This document shows, in pieces, positions 35,705 to 47,823 of a stretch of 64,000 nucleotides of DNA; the first letter of the stretch is position 1; every line of letters begins with the position of its first letter. Origin of the DNA: Rallus limicola (taxonomy: Eukaryota > Chordata > Aves > Gruiformes > Rallidae); the NCBI GenBank assembly GCA_022605955.1, contig JAKCOZ010000007.1, positions 30,783,491 through 30,847,490 of the forward strand. The letters are read 5' to 3'. Position numbers and translations under genes: made by a program. The notes under the pieces are model-generated. The model saw only the letters and a list, made by a program, of their open reading frames with translations, did not search any database and was not told where the DNA came from.

Positions 35705-38700
35705 GTCTGCCCGTCTCCAGAGGAATTATCCATACACATGATAGAGGCATGAGATGATGTTCTTGAGACAACAAGCTCTCCATATATGTGTAATGCCTGA
35801 GCCTCCCTAGGAATTATAAAGTAACTGCTGCTTTGTGATGTGTGAGATGCTCCATCACATATGAAGATTAGTGGCTGGATGAATGAGACACACTTCAGGC
35901 CCTGGGGTGAAGGAAATGGCTAGATCCTTTCCCTGATGTTGTTCTAGGTGTGGTCAGCATGTCCTCTCGAAGCTTTTCCTATCCCAGCTCCAATCCATCT
36001 GCAGAGTAAAATACTTCAGCAGGAATGGGTGAATGCAAATGGCCTGAGCAGGCAGGAGTGGATGGCAGAAAGCAGGGAAGAGAGTGATGTGGACATTGAG
36101 GCACTGCTTGGCTTACCTGGGCTCCCACAGCCCAACAAGCCACTGACCCTGGTAGAAATGTCCTGGCTGTCGCACCCTTTCTGCAGCCCTCCAGGTACAC
36201 CCCTTGCCAGGTTTGGGTGGTAGAGACCATCTTCTTTTAAAACATGTGCAGGAGCTAGAATATAGTCAGGAATTAGGATACAGCCAATGACAAGTTTTCA
36301 GAGAAGGTAGAACTCTGTTTCTGTTTCCCTTATCTCTCCACTGCAAAGAGGTTTTGTTCCCTTGAATTAACATCTGCCCCTGCCATAAAACTGACAGTCT
36401 CCCAGTTTGTTTTCTAACTGATGGCTTATTAGTATTTTTTTAAAGCTCCTAATATTTCACTAGTATGGAATAAGTCCATGTTTTAATCTTGTACCTGATA
36501 AATTATGGAACAATAAATGAATTTGTAATGTTTTAAATTCAATTTAAGTTCTCAGGAGAAAAGAATGGTCATAACACAAGCAAGCAATACACGGACATCA
36601 CTTTAGCACATGATACATCCCACTGGTATTAACATCATCCAGCTTGCAAGGTGAAGAACAGACAAATCATTTGACACTTGGTGCCCTGTCCTCTGAATTC
36701 ACTTGTCCTTTTGGTTGATACATAGCAGTGAAAAATTTATGCTCTGATATTTTTCTTTTGATTAATCAGGGATCTGGTATTTACTCTAAACCTTAGCATG
36801 CATGTCCTGTTCATGTGAAAATCCTCAAAAATGTTGGCATAGATGTATACATCTTATATTGACAACTTCAGTTCCCAACCATTACCTGAAAATCAGGTAA
36901 TGTTGAATACCCCTTTGGATCTAAGTCACCATAGCTCTCAGAGATCCTGACAAAAAACACTGATTGGGAGCCTGAAGAAGAGACAGGAAAACAGTGAATG
37001 AGACTCAGAATGTGGACATAGGAAAGGCTTTGCTGTATGCTGGCAAAGTTATCCCAGCAGAAATGCATTGCTCCCATTACTGTGGCTCTTGCAAAACCAT
37101 ACAGGCAAGCTTGGAGTCAGAACAATAGTTTGCTTGGTGTTGTGTAAATCCTTGGCTGTTGTACTCGGGCAGAAAGAAAGAAGTTAGTCTAGATTCCAGC
37201 CACCTGGTACTGTTACAGCATAAAGAAAAATATCTTCCAATTTCAATTGGGGAAGTATTTTCTGTAATTTAAGGATATGGGGAGAAAACAAATTTCCTGA
37301 TGACAGCTGTCAGACACATTATAATTGTAGCCTTTCAACATTTCTTTAAAGATTACAGGAAAGACCCTGAAAAATAAGTATTTTCCTGTACAGAGAAATA
37401 GTTGGCAGTCCACTTGTTTTACTTAATATGTTGCTTTCAGTTCTGCACACCTTGAGATAAGGTGTGTTACATAGGTTATACAGGTATTTTCTTTCACCCT
37501 GCATAGTGGACATCATCCTACAAATACTTCTATGCTGACTTGAACACACAGAATGAATAGCTTTGGGTGTGGAACAAATTTCCCCATAGTATTGAGTAGA
37601 GCATACCAAGTTATAAACTCCTATCTTCTGTCAAATATATGAAGAAGATTAAAGGCATCAGAAGGTTAAAGGCATGGGATCAGTAATACTTGAGGAAATT
37701 TGCAGAGCAGCATACAGGTAGTGGACAAGCCACTGCTTCATGAGTATCCTTGTACTGCACATCACTGCGACATGACAGTTGTCTTTGCTCTAGTATTTGA
37801 TGGACTCAGGGAAGCTAAGGACAAGATACTTGCCAGCTGTCAGGGCTTCTTACTATTGTAGTTTTTGTGACACACTATTACAACCCTGGTATCATCATAA
37901 TCCTAGCGTAGCACTTTAGATTTGATATTGAAGCAACGTTCCTTCCGCATTTGTGACTAACACCAGTAGAGACAACTGTAGCTGCTTGAACATCCAAATA
38001 AATAGGAACCAATATCTTAAGTGCTACAAAAGCTGTAACTGCTTTGGAAAAGCTCTTTATCTGACAACTTCATAAATCTCTCTAACTCTGATTACCCATT
38101 TGGGAACAGAAAAAACTTTAGGTTGATAAGCAATATATAAATATTAGATACTATTACAACATTTAATGTCATTATTATTAATAAAACTTAAATGATGTAA
38201 AAACTGACAAATACCCAGTTTTAAATGTCCAACATGTGACATTTTAAAGGATTTGGCTTTAGGGCAGCTGCTTAGCGCTTCAAAATCTTGGCCCCAGTTT
38301 TCTCCCAACCCTGAATTTCAGTCATATCAACAATATATGGTAACTCTTGCAGCAGCTTCAGAGAGAAAGCACTGGCCCAAAGGAATTCATGACTCTGAAT
38401 CATAGTAAATAATTTACAAAGTTGAAAGATGAATCCATATCCTTCGTCATTTATAATCACATTCTTCATTATGGAGCTTGCTGTAGTGCCAAAAAGATGT
38501 TGTGTTTCTTTCCAGAAAGAAACGTAGTGATTTGCCCAGAAAGCACACAGCATACAGAGACAAAGACAGATGTGGGGAGGGGGAAAAAGACAGCAAAGTG
38601 ATGAGGACAAGTATAGACTCATGACATAACAGCTATCACTTTGTTGTGAAAAAAAAGTAATTTCCCTTCTCAGTCCTTACCTTTTATTGACTTCCACATC

Positions 38701-38968
38701 TCCCAGGCATTTCCCTGCTATCTTTTTACTCCTTTACACTTCCCATCCCAGTACGTAGCCTGTACTCTCCACCCAAATACAAAAGTGACTGACAGCATAA
38801 AGAAAAGAGGACTCTAAAAGCATGCTTCGGTCACCTAGTTTCTTGGAGGTGTTCCAGTGCAGGAAGGATTTAAGACCCTGATTCAACGAAGTTTTTAAAA
38901 CTCCTGTCTAGCACTATGGATGTCTTTGAAACACCAAGACTTTTGGGATGGATTTAGAGGCTACAAAG

Positions 38969-40110
38969 AATCATAGAATTGTAGGGGTCGGAAGGGACCT
39001 CGAGAGATCATCAGGTCCAACCCCCCTGCCAAAGCAGGCTCCCTAGCTCATATCACTCAGATAGGTGTCCAGACAGGTCTTGAATATCTCCAGAGAAGGA
39101 GACTCCATCACCTCCCTGGGCAGCCTGTCCCAGGGCTCTGTCACCCTCACTGGGTAAAAGGTCTTCCACATGTTGGTGCGGAACTTCCTGTGCTCCAACT
39201 TGCAGCCATTGCCCCTTGTCCTGTCTCCACAGACCACTGAAAAGGGGCTGGTTGATTCCCCCTGCATCCCCTGCTTAAGATAATTATAGACTTTAATTAG
39301 CCTTTAGTCTTCTCTTTTCAAGACTGAACAGTCCCAGCTCACTCAGCCTTTCCTCATAGAGGAGATGTTCCAGGCCCTTAATCATCTTCATAGCCCTTCT
39401 CTGGACTCTCTCAAGGAGATCCCTGTCCTTTTTATACCAGGGAGCCCAGAACTGGACACAATACTCCAGGTGGGGCCTGGCCAAGGCAGAGTAGAGGGGG
39501 AGGATCATCTCCTTTGACCTCCTGGCCACACTCCTCTGGATGCACCCCAGGATCCCATGGGCTCTCTTAGCCACCAGGGCACACTGCTGGCTCATGGCCA
39601 ACCTGTCATCCACCAGGACCCCCAGGTCCTTCTCCACTGAGCTCTTCTCCAGCAGGTCATCCCCCAACCTGTACTGACACAAACGGTTGTTCCTTCCCAG
39701 GTGCAAGACTTTACACTTGCTTTTGTTGAACTTCATCCGGTTTCTCCCTGTCCAGCTCTCCAGCCTGTCCAGGTCTCGCTGGATGGCAGCGCAGTGTTCC
39801 TACGTGTCAGCCACTCCTCCCAGCTTTGTATCATCGGGTACTTGCTGAGGGTGGATGCTATTCCCTCATCAAGGTCGCCAGTGAAGATATTAAACAGGAC
39901 TGGACCCAACACCGAGCCCTGGGGAACATCGCTAGTCACAGGCCTCCAGTCAGATTCTGCTCCACTGATCACGACCCTCTGAGCTCGGTCCGACAGCCAA
40001 TACTCAATCCACCTCACTGTCCACTCATCTATCCCATTCTCTCTCAGCTTTGCTATCAGGATGTCATGGGAGACGGTATCAAAGGCCTTGTTGAAGTAAA
40101 GGATGATGAT
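38969..40110 (-). mobile_element. CR1 LINE, 5'-truncated, fairly young (copy B)
   Basis: This is the same subfamily as the copy at 22.3 kb, in the same orientation and nearly identical over about 1.1 kb. It extends about 90 bases further 5', to include the first part of the RT palm domain. The plus-strand left edge is AATCATAGAATTGTAGGGG. The 5' truncation lies near 40100-40112. Differences from copy A include a roughly five-base deletion at about 39301 and separate nonsense changes, so the copies have mutated independently. Confidence 0.95.
39043..40110 (-). pseudogene. CR1 ORF2 reverse transcriptase, C-terminal part, broken (copy B)
   Basis: The 5' piece (to 39733) reads [13 protein letters not shown] (RT palm), then the thumb-side [14 protein letters not shown]. 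It then shows the same one-base loss before the catalytic aspartates as copy A, giving [13 protein letters not shown]. The next frame contains a TAG where copy A has CAG (plus-strand CTA near 39799), then runs open from [14 protein letters not shown] (39736) through [12 protein letters not shown] to [13 protein letters not shown] (39293). A deletion of about five bases near 39301 shifts the frame again. The last part (39267-39043) ends at the natural C-terminus. At least three breaks make it inactive. Confidence 0.9.
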
Positions 40111-43100
40111 GGTTGATGTTTGAAATTCCATTTGAAGAATTTGCTCTTTGTGAATACTTTTATTATTCACTTAACACTCTCTGTATTTCCTGACGCTTCT
40201 CATCAGTAAATCCATTAGCTTGGGTGGCATTATGAGGCAAGCAGAAAGATTTGAAATTGGTGTTAATGCCACAAAAGACTCTAATGAGTTCTTTAGAGTA
40301 TTTTTTCATTTTAGAATTTTTAATTCATTTTTAATTTTAACTCACAAACAGAATAAAGAAGAAAAAAATGTATAGTTCCCAAGCATAGGAATGATGATAG
40401 TTTTTGGTTGTGAATTAATATCAATCCTATGGGGACACTCGTTGAGATTTGTTTATACTCACTGAAGTCAGAGTTTACGGATGAAGGATATTCAAGGGCT
40501 TTGAGCCAAATTAGCAATGTTATCCAGTTCTTTGTACTGTGATAGTGAGTCACTCCGAGGAAGCAATGTTTCAACATTTTATACATGCAAGTTTAATTCC
40601 ACAAGAGTCACTGCAACTATAAGTAAAGGACATTCTTGATCATCCCAGACACTCAGGGCCTAAAAATCTAATAATTGGCAATTCAGATAACCAAAAGAAT
40701 GGAAGAATGTTTTTGCAGACTGTAAAGTCTATGGTCACTTATTTTTTACTATTCTTACAGTCCTGATGGGTGGGTTTTATTCCTGACTTGGATCATGTAT
40801 TCTTTTTTCTCAACTGTAACTCTCCACCATCTTTTTCATCCTTCTCTGAAGAATTTAGTTTACCCTGATTATGAATTTCTCCCTTGCTTCCCCTTATTCA
40901 TATATGTAATCAGCTTCTAGTCTTCAAAATCCAACTAGTATCTTGCTATACTCATAGATGTATCCAAGGTCAAACTCAGCAGTAAGACCATTTGGGTACC
41001 CATATCTCCTGTCTGAATCATGGTTTTCCCTTTATTTGTCATGAAGTGGTGTCCATCTGTTGTTTGTCTCTACCATCCTTCTGGCTTCACTTCTTCCTTT
41101 TCACTGCATTAATTGGCATCAAGTTGGTTATTTCTAGCTGCTTTATTCCCCACATTTTATCCCCTACACTTATTCCACATCACTGATTAATCCAGTTCTC
41201 TACCATATACTTCCATTAATCTCCTTTTCGATCTGCTGTACAATGACGTGCCCACTCTTGCCCTTGAGCTTGTCTTTACAGAACGGTGCTCCTTTATGGA
41301 TCTGAAGCTGAGACCCATCTCTTTGGCTGCTGGATGTTGCCCTCAGCAGTGTTCCTCTCCCCTCCCTGTCCACACTAAGTCTTTCCCTTCCCACCCACCC
41401 CTCTGGGATTTCCTCTGGCTACTCCCCTGCTGATCCACACCATTGTTCCTTTACTCTCCTCTGATTCATCTATTGACCCCACACACAGCTATGATTACTT
41501 CTTTAATCTTGAATCTGACTGCACTTGCATTTATTTTTTTGTTTCATCTGTATTTTTTTGTGGTATTTGTCCTCTGGATTTAAATGCCTGGACAGTAGGA
41601 GCATCAAGCAATGAACTAAGTATTTCCATTCTCTCCTTTAGCTGATTTACTCCCGTATTGTGTAAGTGAATGTCGATCAAAGGAAAATGTTAATTCACTC
41701 CTACATCAACGACTTCAGCATTTCTTTATTCTTTAGCTTCCCTTTCTTCACGTTGAATGTGGCATCTGGCAGTGATGCTCCCGTTTTGCTCTGTCTCAGG
41801 ATTTTCCCTCTCTGTGTCTCTTTAGTACTCACCTCTCGCTATGCACTTGTTTCTACCCAGCTTGCCTTCTTCATTACCGTTGCCTCTAATGAATTTATTA
41901 TATCCACCTTCGACATTTCCTTCCTTTCAGCTCCTACCTTGATTTCTCCAAGATATCTTCGCTCTCTCCCAGGGCTAAGTATGTGTGGCGTCTAGTTAAA
42001 ATATCATCACTCTGAAGATGAAAATGTTCAGCGATGGTCTGATTTTCATCCTGTAGATTATTCTTCACTGAGTCTTCAGTTCTATATTCTCTCTTTACCA
42101 GCATTAGTTACCCACATCTTTTCATACTGACCTGCTGGCAGACTTGCAAATCTATTTTGCTGATTCTTTCCTTTGGCTTTCCCATGCAGTTATGCTCTCC
42201 CATACAGTCTACCTTACCTGCTGAGAAAAAATTTCCTTATCTGTTTCCTAGTGGTCTACTGCTTTCTCTTCCAGTTTCCTCCTTAAAAACAAACAAAACA
42301 AAAAAAAAAAAAGGAAAGAAATCTGACAGGACATTTTAATTTTTTATCTTCTTTACCAAACCTACTTACAAACAATTTGGGGTTTGGTGTTTCTCAAGAC
42401 AATATGACCAAAGCAGGGAATCTTAGGATCACTCAGAATACAAAATGTAGTCTATACTTACACAATACTATATACACTTATGATAGAATCTTGAACATAA
42501 GGTGTCATGCAAACAAATATTTGTCAGCATACGTAAAGAATAAGAGCTATGTGTAATGCACATCAGTTCTGAACCATTCATTACACTGAAAATATGATAT
42601 AGACACTGACTTGAACAGGACTAAGATTCCTGGAGATTGTGCAAGGCCACAGAGTTCAGCTGGACAAAATAAGAACAAATTACTCCTAGTGAAGCAGTAT
42701 GTCCCAATCACCTTAGTCCCGCTGAGCTGTGTGGCCTTGGGGAAGCCAGATGGTTCTGTTATACAAACCTCATTTTAAGTTGAACATGACCCTGATTCAA
42801 ATAATGGCATTTCTGGTAAGTGTGGGTTCATTCTACATCATTTGTAGGATTAGACAAAGAACAGGACGTTCACTATATAAAAGCAATGGAAGACATAAAA
42901 CAAGACAATTTATAATCTTTTTCCAACATTTGTGCTGCAGCGAATCCAGTGATTCAGCTGTTTTAATTACATCTCTTGGTCAAATTGCAATAGAATAAAC
43001 ATTTGATCTTTTTTTCTGTAACCATAACTTGAATTCTGTTTTCATCCACAAATGTGTAGAGGCACAACCATGCCACATGAAAGTCTGTACGGTAATTTAG

Positions 43101-46100
43101 CATTCTGTCAATTTTTTTGCCATCACTAATACATTCCATATTCTCTCAGCCAGTGTTCTAGCCTTGAGGCTTTCTTTTGCTTCCATATTGGTACAACTTC
43201 ACAAGTGATAAACCTTTCCTTCACAGTTTTTTCAACAAGGAAGACTTAACACAGGCCGATTCTTTTACCCAAGCTAAATGTGACTTCTATTTTCTACACT
43301 GTCACAGATTTTCAGTGACTGCAACGATCGTGTCAGACCTTCATATCTGGATTTGCAAAATGAGGTAATGACCAGTGTCCCATTTAGGAGGAGTAGTATA
43401 CCCAGAGCATAAAAGCAGTGAAACACAAATATTCTCTGGGGATAAGGCTGAGTAAGTATGTCAAATGACTGTGCCTTAGCAGGTCATAAAGAAATTTCAA
43501 TTAAATGTATTCAGCTTTTAGTATGAAGAAGTTCACCTTCCCAAAGGGTTTTACAAGTCCCTTGCTTCATGTAGAAGAAGGATCTTTTATATCTAGTCTT
43601 CAACAAATGCTATTCTCAGGTCTGAATACATTATTTGCTTTGTTCTCATTGTCACATAAAACAGAGGGAATGAAAGGAAATGTTACCTCTTCAAGAATTC
43701 ATTTCAATTACATCTTTATATGGGGGTGTTTTGGTGTGTTGTTTTTTCTGTGAATCTGTAGAGGTGTGAAATTTCTGTCTTATTTATGAGGAATGGAAAT
43801 TACATTCTGTCCTTCCTGTTTGTATTCAGGCATTACATACACTTGTCTAATTTGGGATATGCTTTCAGGGTCAACATCCTGCAGCAGCATTGCTAAAGGC
43901 AATGTCTGGGTTTCCTTTCATGACAGCACAAGAGAAGGAAATTAAATGCAATATGCATTATCTGTTCTATACCTGCAGGCTCACTGATCTATAGAGCTGG
44001 GAGAGGCTCATCTTTTCACAGTAAAAACAAGCAGGGTGAATGTTGTGGGTTGAGGTGTTGTTGGGGTTTTTTTTCCTCACAGGAAGACAGCTTAGGAAAA
44101 GAAATCTTATTGTCTAAAGCCCAAGGACAATGTAAAACCTTTTCTAGACCAAAGCTACTTAATTACTTACTGTCTATCAGACAGGCTGCTGTTCTGCACT
44201 TAGCATCATGCTTCATTGTCCAACAGTACAGCTGGCTGGAGGCTGAAATTGAAAATAATTTTCCTTTGCTCAATTTCCTTGTAAACAGCAAAAGAATGGT
44301 GTTGATACGCCAGACTTCACTGGGAAACTGCATTTCCAATATGTGAGATCTGTCTCCAGTGGATTGAAAAGGAGGAATGTGATTTGTCTCTTACAGGGCT
44401 AAATCAGGACACCTTTAACTTACACTTCATTTAGTCTTTGCCATGATAGACTCCCCTTGATCTATACTAGACCAATCTCAATAACTGAGAATGCTAATGG
44501 GAAAAAACCAAACAAGCAAAACCACACACCAAAAAAGCCCCAGAAAAAATTATCTTCTGTTACAAACACACTTAGGAGAACTACGTGAATTACTGTTAAG
44601 AAGAAATTTATGAAGTATTCGGTCCTAAAGACCCACAAAACTAGAATTTTCAATCTTTGCCTATTTCCACTATCCTTTATGTTAATGTCAATTTTGCAGT
44701 CTCTGTACATTTATGTACTGCTTTGTAGTGTGAGCCACTAGTAAAACAGAGCTGAGTATGCACTCCTGCATTTTGCTCAGAAGTATGCTGGTGAATTGTT
44801 CTTTTCATCAATTTGCAAATAAACAGATACACATCAGTTTTACTAATTTATTTGTAATTCAGGTCAATCCTATGAACACAATGCAAATGTATTTTGTAGT
44901 CTTATTTCTGATAGATTGCTTGACTCTCTCAGTACTCAGGTGTGACCTCAGTGACTAACTGTATTTCATTTTCATTACCATTACGTTGCACAAATAGTAC
45001 AAAAGCTAGTAAATGTGTGCTGTTTTGGGTGCAGGATTCATGCTGCTTTAGTAAGTATTATGTTTTACTATCATTTATTATACTGTTTATAGTTTTGGGG
45101 TCCAGCTTTGCTTCCTTTGAAGTCAAATGTGAAACTCTTTTTGCTTCCAGGATAAGCTGTATTAGACCAATAAATCAGTGTCTTTTCTCCCTGTAGCCTT
45201 GAATTTATGAAGATCTGTTAGTTAATCTAAAAAAGAGTCATCTACTGACTGGTGTTAATTCTGTTCAGTGACTGATTTAGCATAGGTTTTGTAGCTAGGA
45301 ACACATTTGCAAAGCTGGTTACAGAACAGCTTTCTCGGGCAGGTTAAAGCACAATGTCCTGAGTTTCCCCGAGTTTCTTCAGATGGTTATTCAATCTGCT
45401 GCACTGTGGTGGTGCTGATTGAAGGCTTATATATGTTCTATTGGATGTACTCTACAACACTCCACTCAAACTTTCTAGTCCCTCAGGGGTACTTGTGTTA
45501 GAAGAGCTAACAAAGTTTTCACAAAAAACCAACTATTTCCAGAGAAATTGATGACTTACTCACAGACTTCATTTAATATACAGTAAGTGCCTTCATAAAT
45601 ATTCATAAATATTTGAGAAATGCCAAGAACAATCCAAGAAGAAAAGGGAATGTCTGGAGAAATGCTTTTAATAACTGTACAGTTCCAATGTACTGCAAGT
45701 TCTGTCTATATCAAGCAGCCCAATGTTTGCATGGATTTTTTACTGGGTCAGAGAGCTGTAACTGAAATGTCACATCTCAGTATTTAATAAAAAACACAGC
45801 ATGGACACTTTATCATTGCAACCTTAATGTAGCAGAAACGCACAGGTATTTCTAAAGTAAAGCCTTGAAGTAGTTATGGGGAATGGACTTAGGGAAAAAA
45901 ACCCAACATGTCTGTAAGTTTTGCAAGATCAGGTCTTTATCAAAATCACCGGGCTGTTAGGATCAGATGCTCCTGTTTCCTGCACATATGTCACATCAGG
46001 ACCGTAATTTCACTGTAAAGCACAAGAACTGCTGTGTTCAGAACCTGTGTAACCATTGCAGTGCCATGAGGCAGTTTCACAGAAACATCAGATTGAATTT

Positions 46101-47404
46101 ACCAGCAACAAAGCTGCTGAGACTAGTAAGTGAACAGTGAAACACAATTGAACTAGTTGTCTTTATAGAACAGCAATTAAAAGCTTATGCAAATTTTTAC
46201 CTTAATTCATTCAGTGAGGCATTATTAAATCTCATTTAAAATTAAATCACCCTTGCATATTAAGGATTTGTCTTTTCTGCAGAAATAACTGAGGTATTGC
46301 TCTTAATCTGAATTCCATCCACAAACAAAGCCCTTCCATTCAATGCTGAAATATTCTTGCACACAAGTTAACTGGCCCACTGGGAGGAGTAGGCTACAGC
46401 TCAAGTTAGCAGGGTTGTTGGATGCTGCTAATCCATTCACTATTTACAGTGTCTCCTCACAGCTGTGGCTGCTTTCTCTCCAGCAAAGCTAACTTAAGAG
46501 GCATTAAACAAAAAGGGATGACTAGGGGGAGAGGTGGAGAAAGGACATGGTACTTGCTCTGGTCAGAAGAGCTGCTGGCACTCGCTGAGATGTGTGCCAT
46601 CTCCTCATGTCATAGTTTTGTCAATAAATCCACTTCATTTTTTCAAACTGGGTCCTCTGGTGTGTGGGCTGGGAATTCGTTCAGTTGCCCGCATGCAGGG
46701 ATCAGGCATTTGAGATGCCCACGATATTGGAGGCACTCACAGGGCCACAAAGTCAGAGGCTGGCAGATAAAAATTAGGGCCCTCTGAGAGGCAGCTGGAG
46801 ATGAGGTGATACCCTTAGGACGTTTCAAATGGCATCTGGTGCCCATGTCTCAGTACTGAATCAAGCCCTTTGTTGATAATAACGGAAGCTTAGATACTTC
46901 AATTTAGACATACAGACTTTTTGATCTGAGGCTCCTGATGCCTCCTACACTGATGGAGGTATCACTTTCAACTGCCTCAGCAAGATTTGCTGGATCCTAT
47001 TTGTCAACTCTCTAAGATGGCTAGGCAGATGGGTTAGCAGTTTTGAAGACAGACTCTGATAAGAATTACAATGATAATTTAGTTTTATTCTATTGGATTG
47101 TAATATTAAACCATTTTTATTATTTCAAGTGATTAATAAGTATTAAATGCCAGGGACTGCTGAGGCTGTCCTGGCAGATCACCTGAATAATGCAGTTCGT
47201 GGGGTAGCAGCTGTTGCAGTGGCTGGTGGCCACTGCTGGGGGAAGGTCTGAAGGAGTTCACTTTCTTCCTAGTAGCTGGCATACTATGTTATTATAATAG
47301 TACAAAAATATTTACTATACTACATGTACTATACAGTATGAAACTAATATTGAGAGCACACTGATGTTTCAGATGTTGCTATTCAGGGTTTGCAATTAGG
47401 TCAA
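40111..47404. other. Noncoding DNA including a long pyrimidine-biased stretch
   Basis: No exon is supported. Between about 40780 and 42340 the plus strand is strongly pyrimidine-rich over 1.5 kb, and this is the most distinctive feature. Frames there (for example 41666-41995, 109 codons, Phe/Ser/Leu-rich) reflect that bias. A short phrase AGCTGTGTGGCCTTGGGGAAG near 42726 recalls the MIR core but is not extended. Tandem TTCATAAATA occurs twice at about 45592-45612. 45502-46420 holds nothing recognisable. Confidence 0.55.
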
Positions 47405-47823
47405 GGATGTTTCAGCTTCCCAGGCCCTGCCAATGAGGAGGCGTGAGCCTTCTCCAAGAGGTGCACAAGAAGCTGGGAGAGGACACAGCCAGGACTGCCA
47501 ATCCAAACTGGCCAAAGGGATAGTCCATATCCTATGACATCATGCTTAGTATGTAAAGCTGAGGGGAGTTAGCTGGGGAGTGCTGACACTTGGGAACTAG
47601 TTGGACATCAGTGGTCTGTGAGAGGAGAGTAATTGTGCTGAGCATCACTTGTTTTGTATTTTATTCTTATTGCCATCATCTTGATTTTCTGTCCTATTAA
47701 ACTGTTTTTATCTCAACTCATGAATTATACTTTTTTTCAATTCTCTCCCCCATCCCAGTGTGGGGACGAGTGAGCAAACAGCTGTGTAGTTTTTTAGCTG
47801 CCTGACAGGTTAAACCACAGCAG
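47405..47823 (+). mobile_element. ERVL-like LTR, diverged and probably solo
   Basis: In order, the sequence has TTTCAGCTTCCCAGGCCCTGC, CGTGAGCCTTCTCCAAGAGG, GTGCACAAGAAGCTGGGAG, AAACTGGCCAAAGGGATA and a decayed TATA region (near 47552). It then has a CCTATTAAACTG poly(A)-signal-like block, CTCTCCCCCATCCCAG and a 3' end TTAAACCACAGCA. This is the layout of a common avian ERVL LTR. The 5' limit is uncertain and may lie further left. No internal gag or pol region lies on either side, so a solo LTR is likely. Divergence suggests it is older than the LTR at 16.8 kb. Confidence 0.75.

Larger units (their letters stand above)
31777..38968. other. Noncoding unique DNA with small repeats and a promoter-like patch
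   Basis: No exon is supported over 7.2 kb. Local features: an A/G tract near 33450-33470; alternating purine-pyrimidine sequence with a CACACAGTGTGTG inverted repeat near 34375-34390; a GC box followed by a TATA-like motif at 35187-35226; and a five-unit decamer array at 35655-35704. From about 37610 to 38270 there is no frame of 60 codons. The frame at 38272-38622 (116 codons, minus) has no recognisable domain. Confidence 0.55.

Noticed and set aside
42720..42760. AGCTGTGTGGCCTTGGGGAAG resembling the MIR core
   Set aside because: The match does not extend on either side in MIR order, so it is too short to call.
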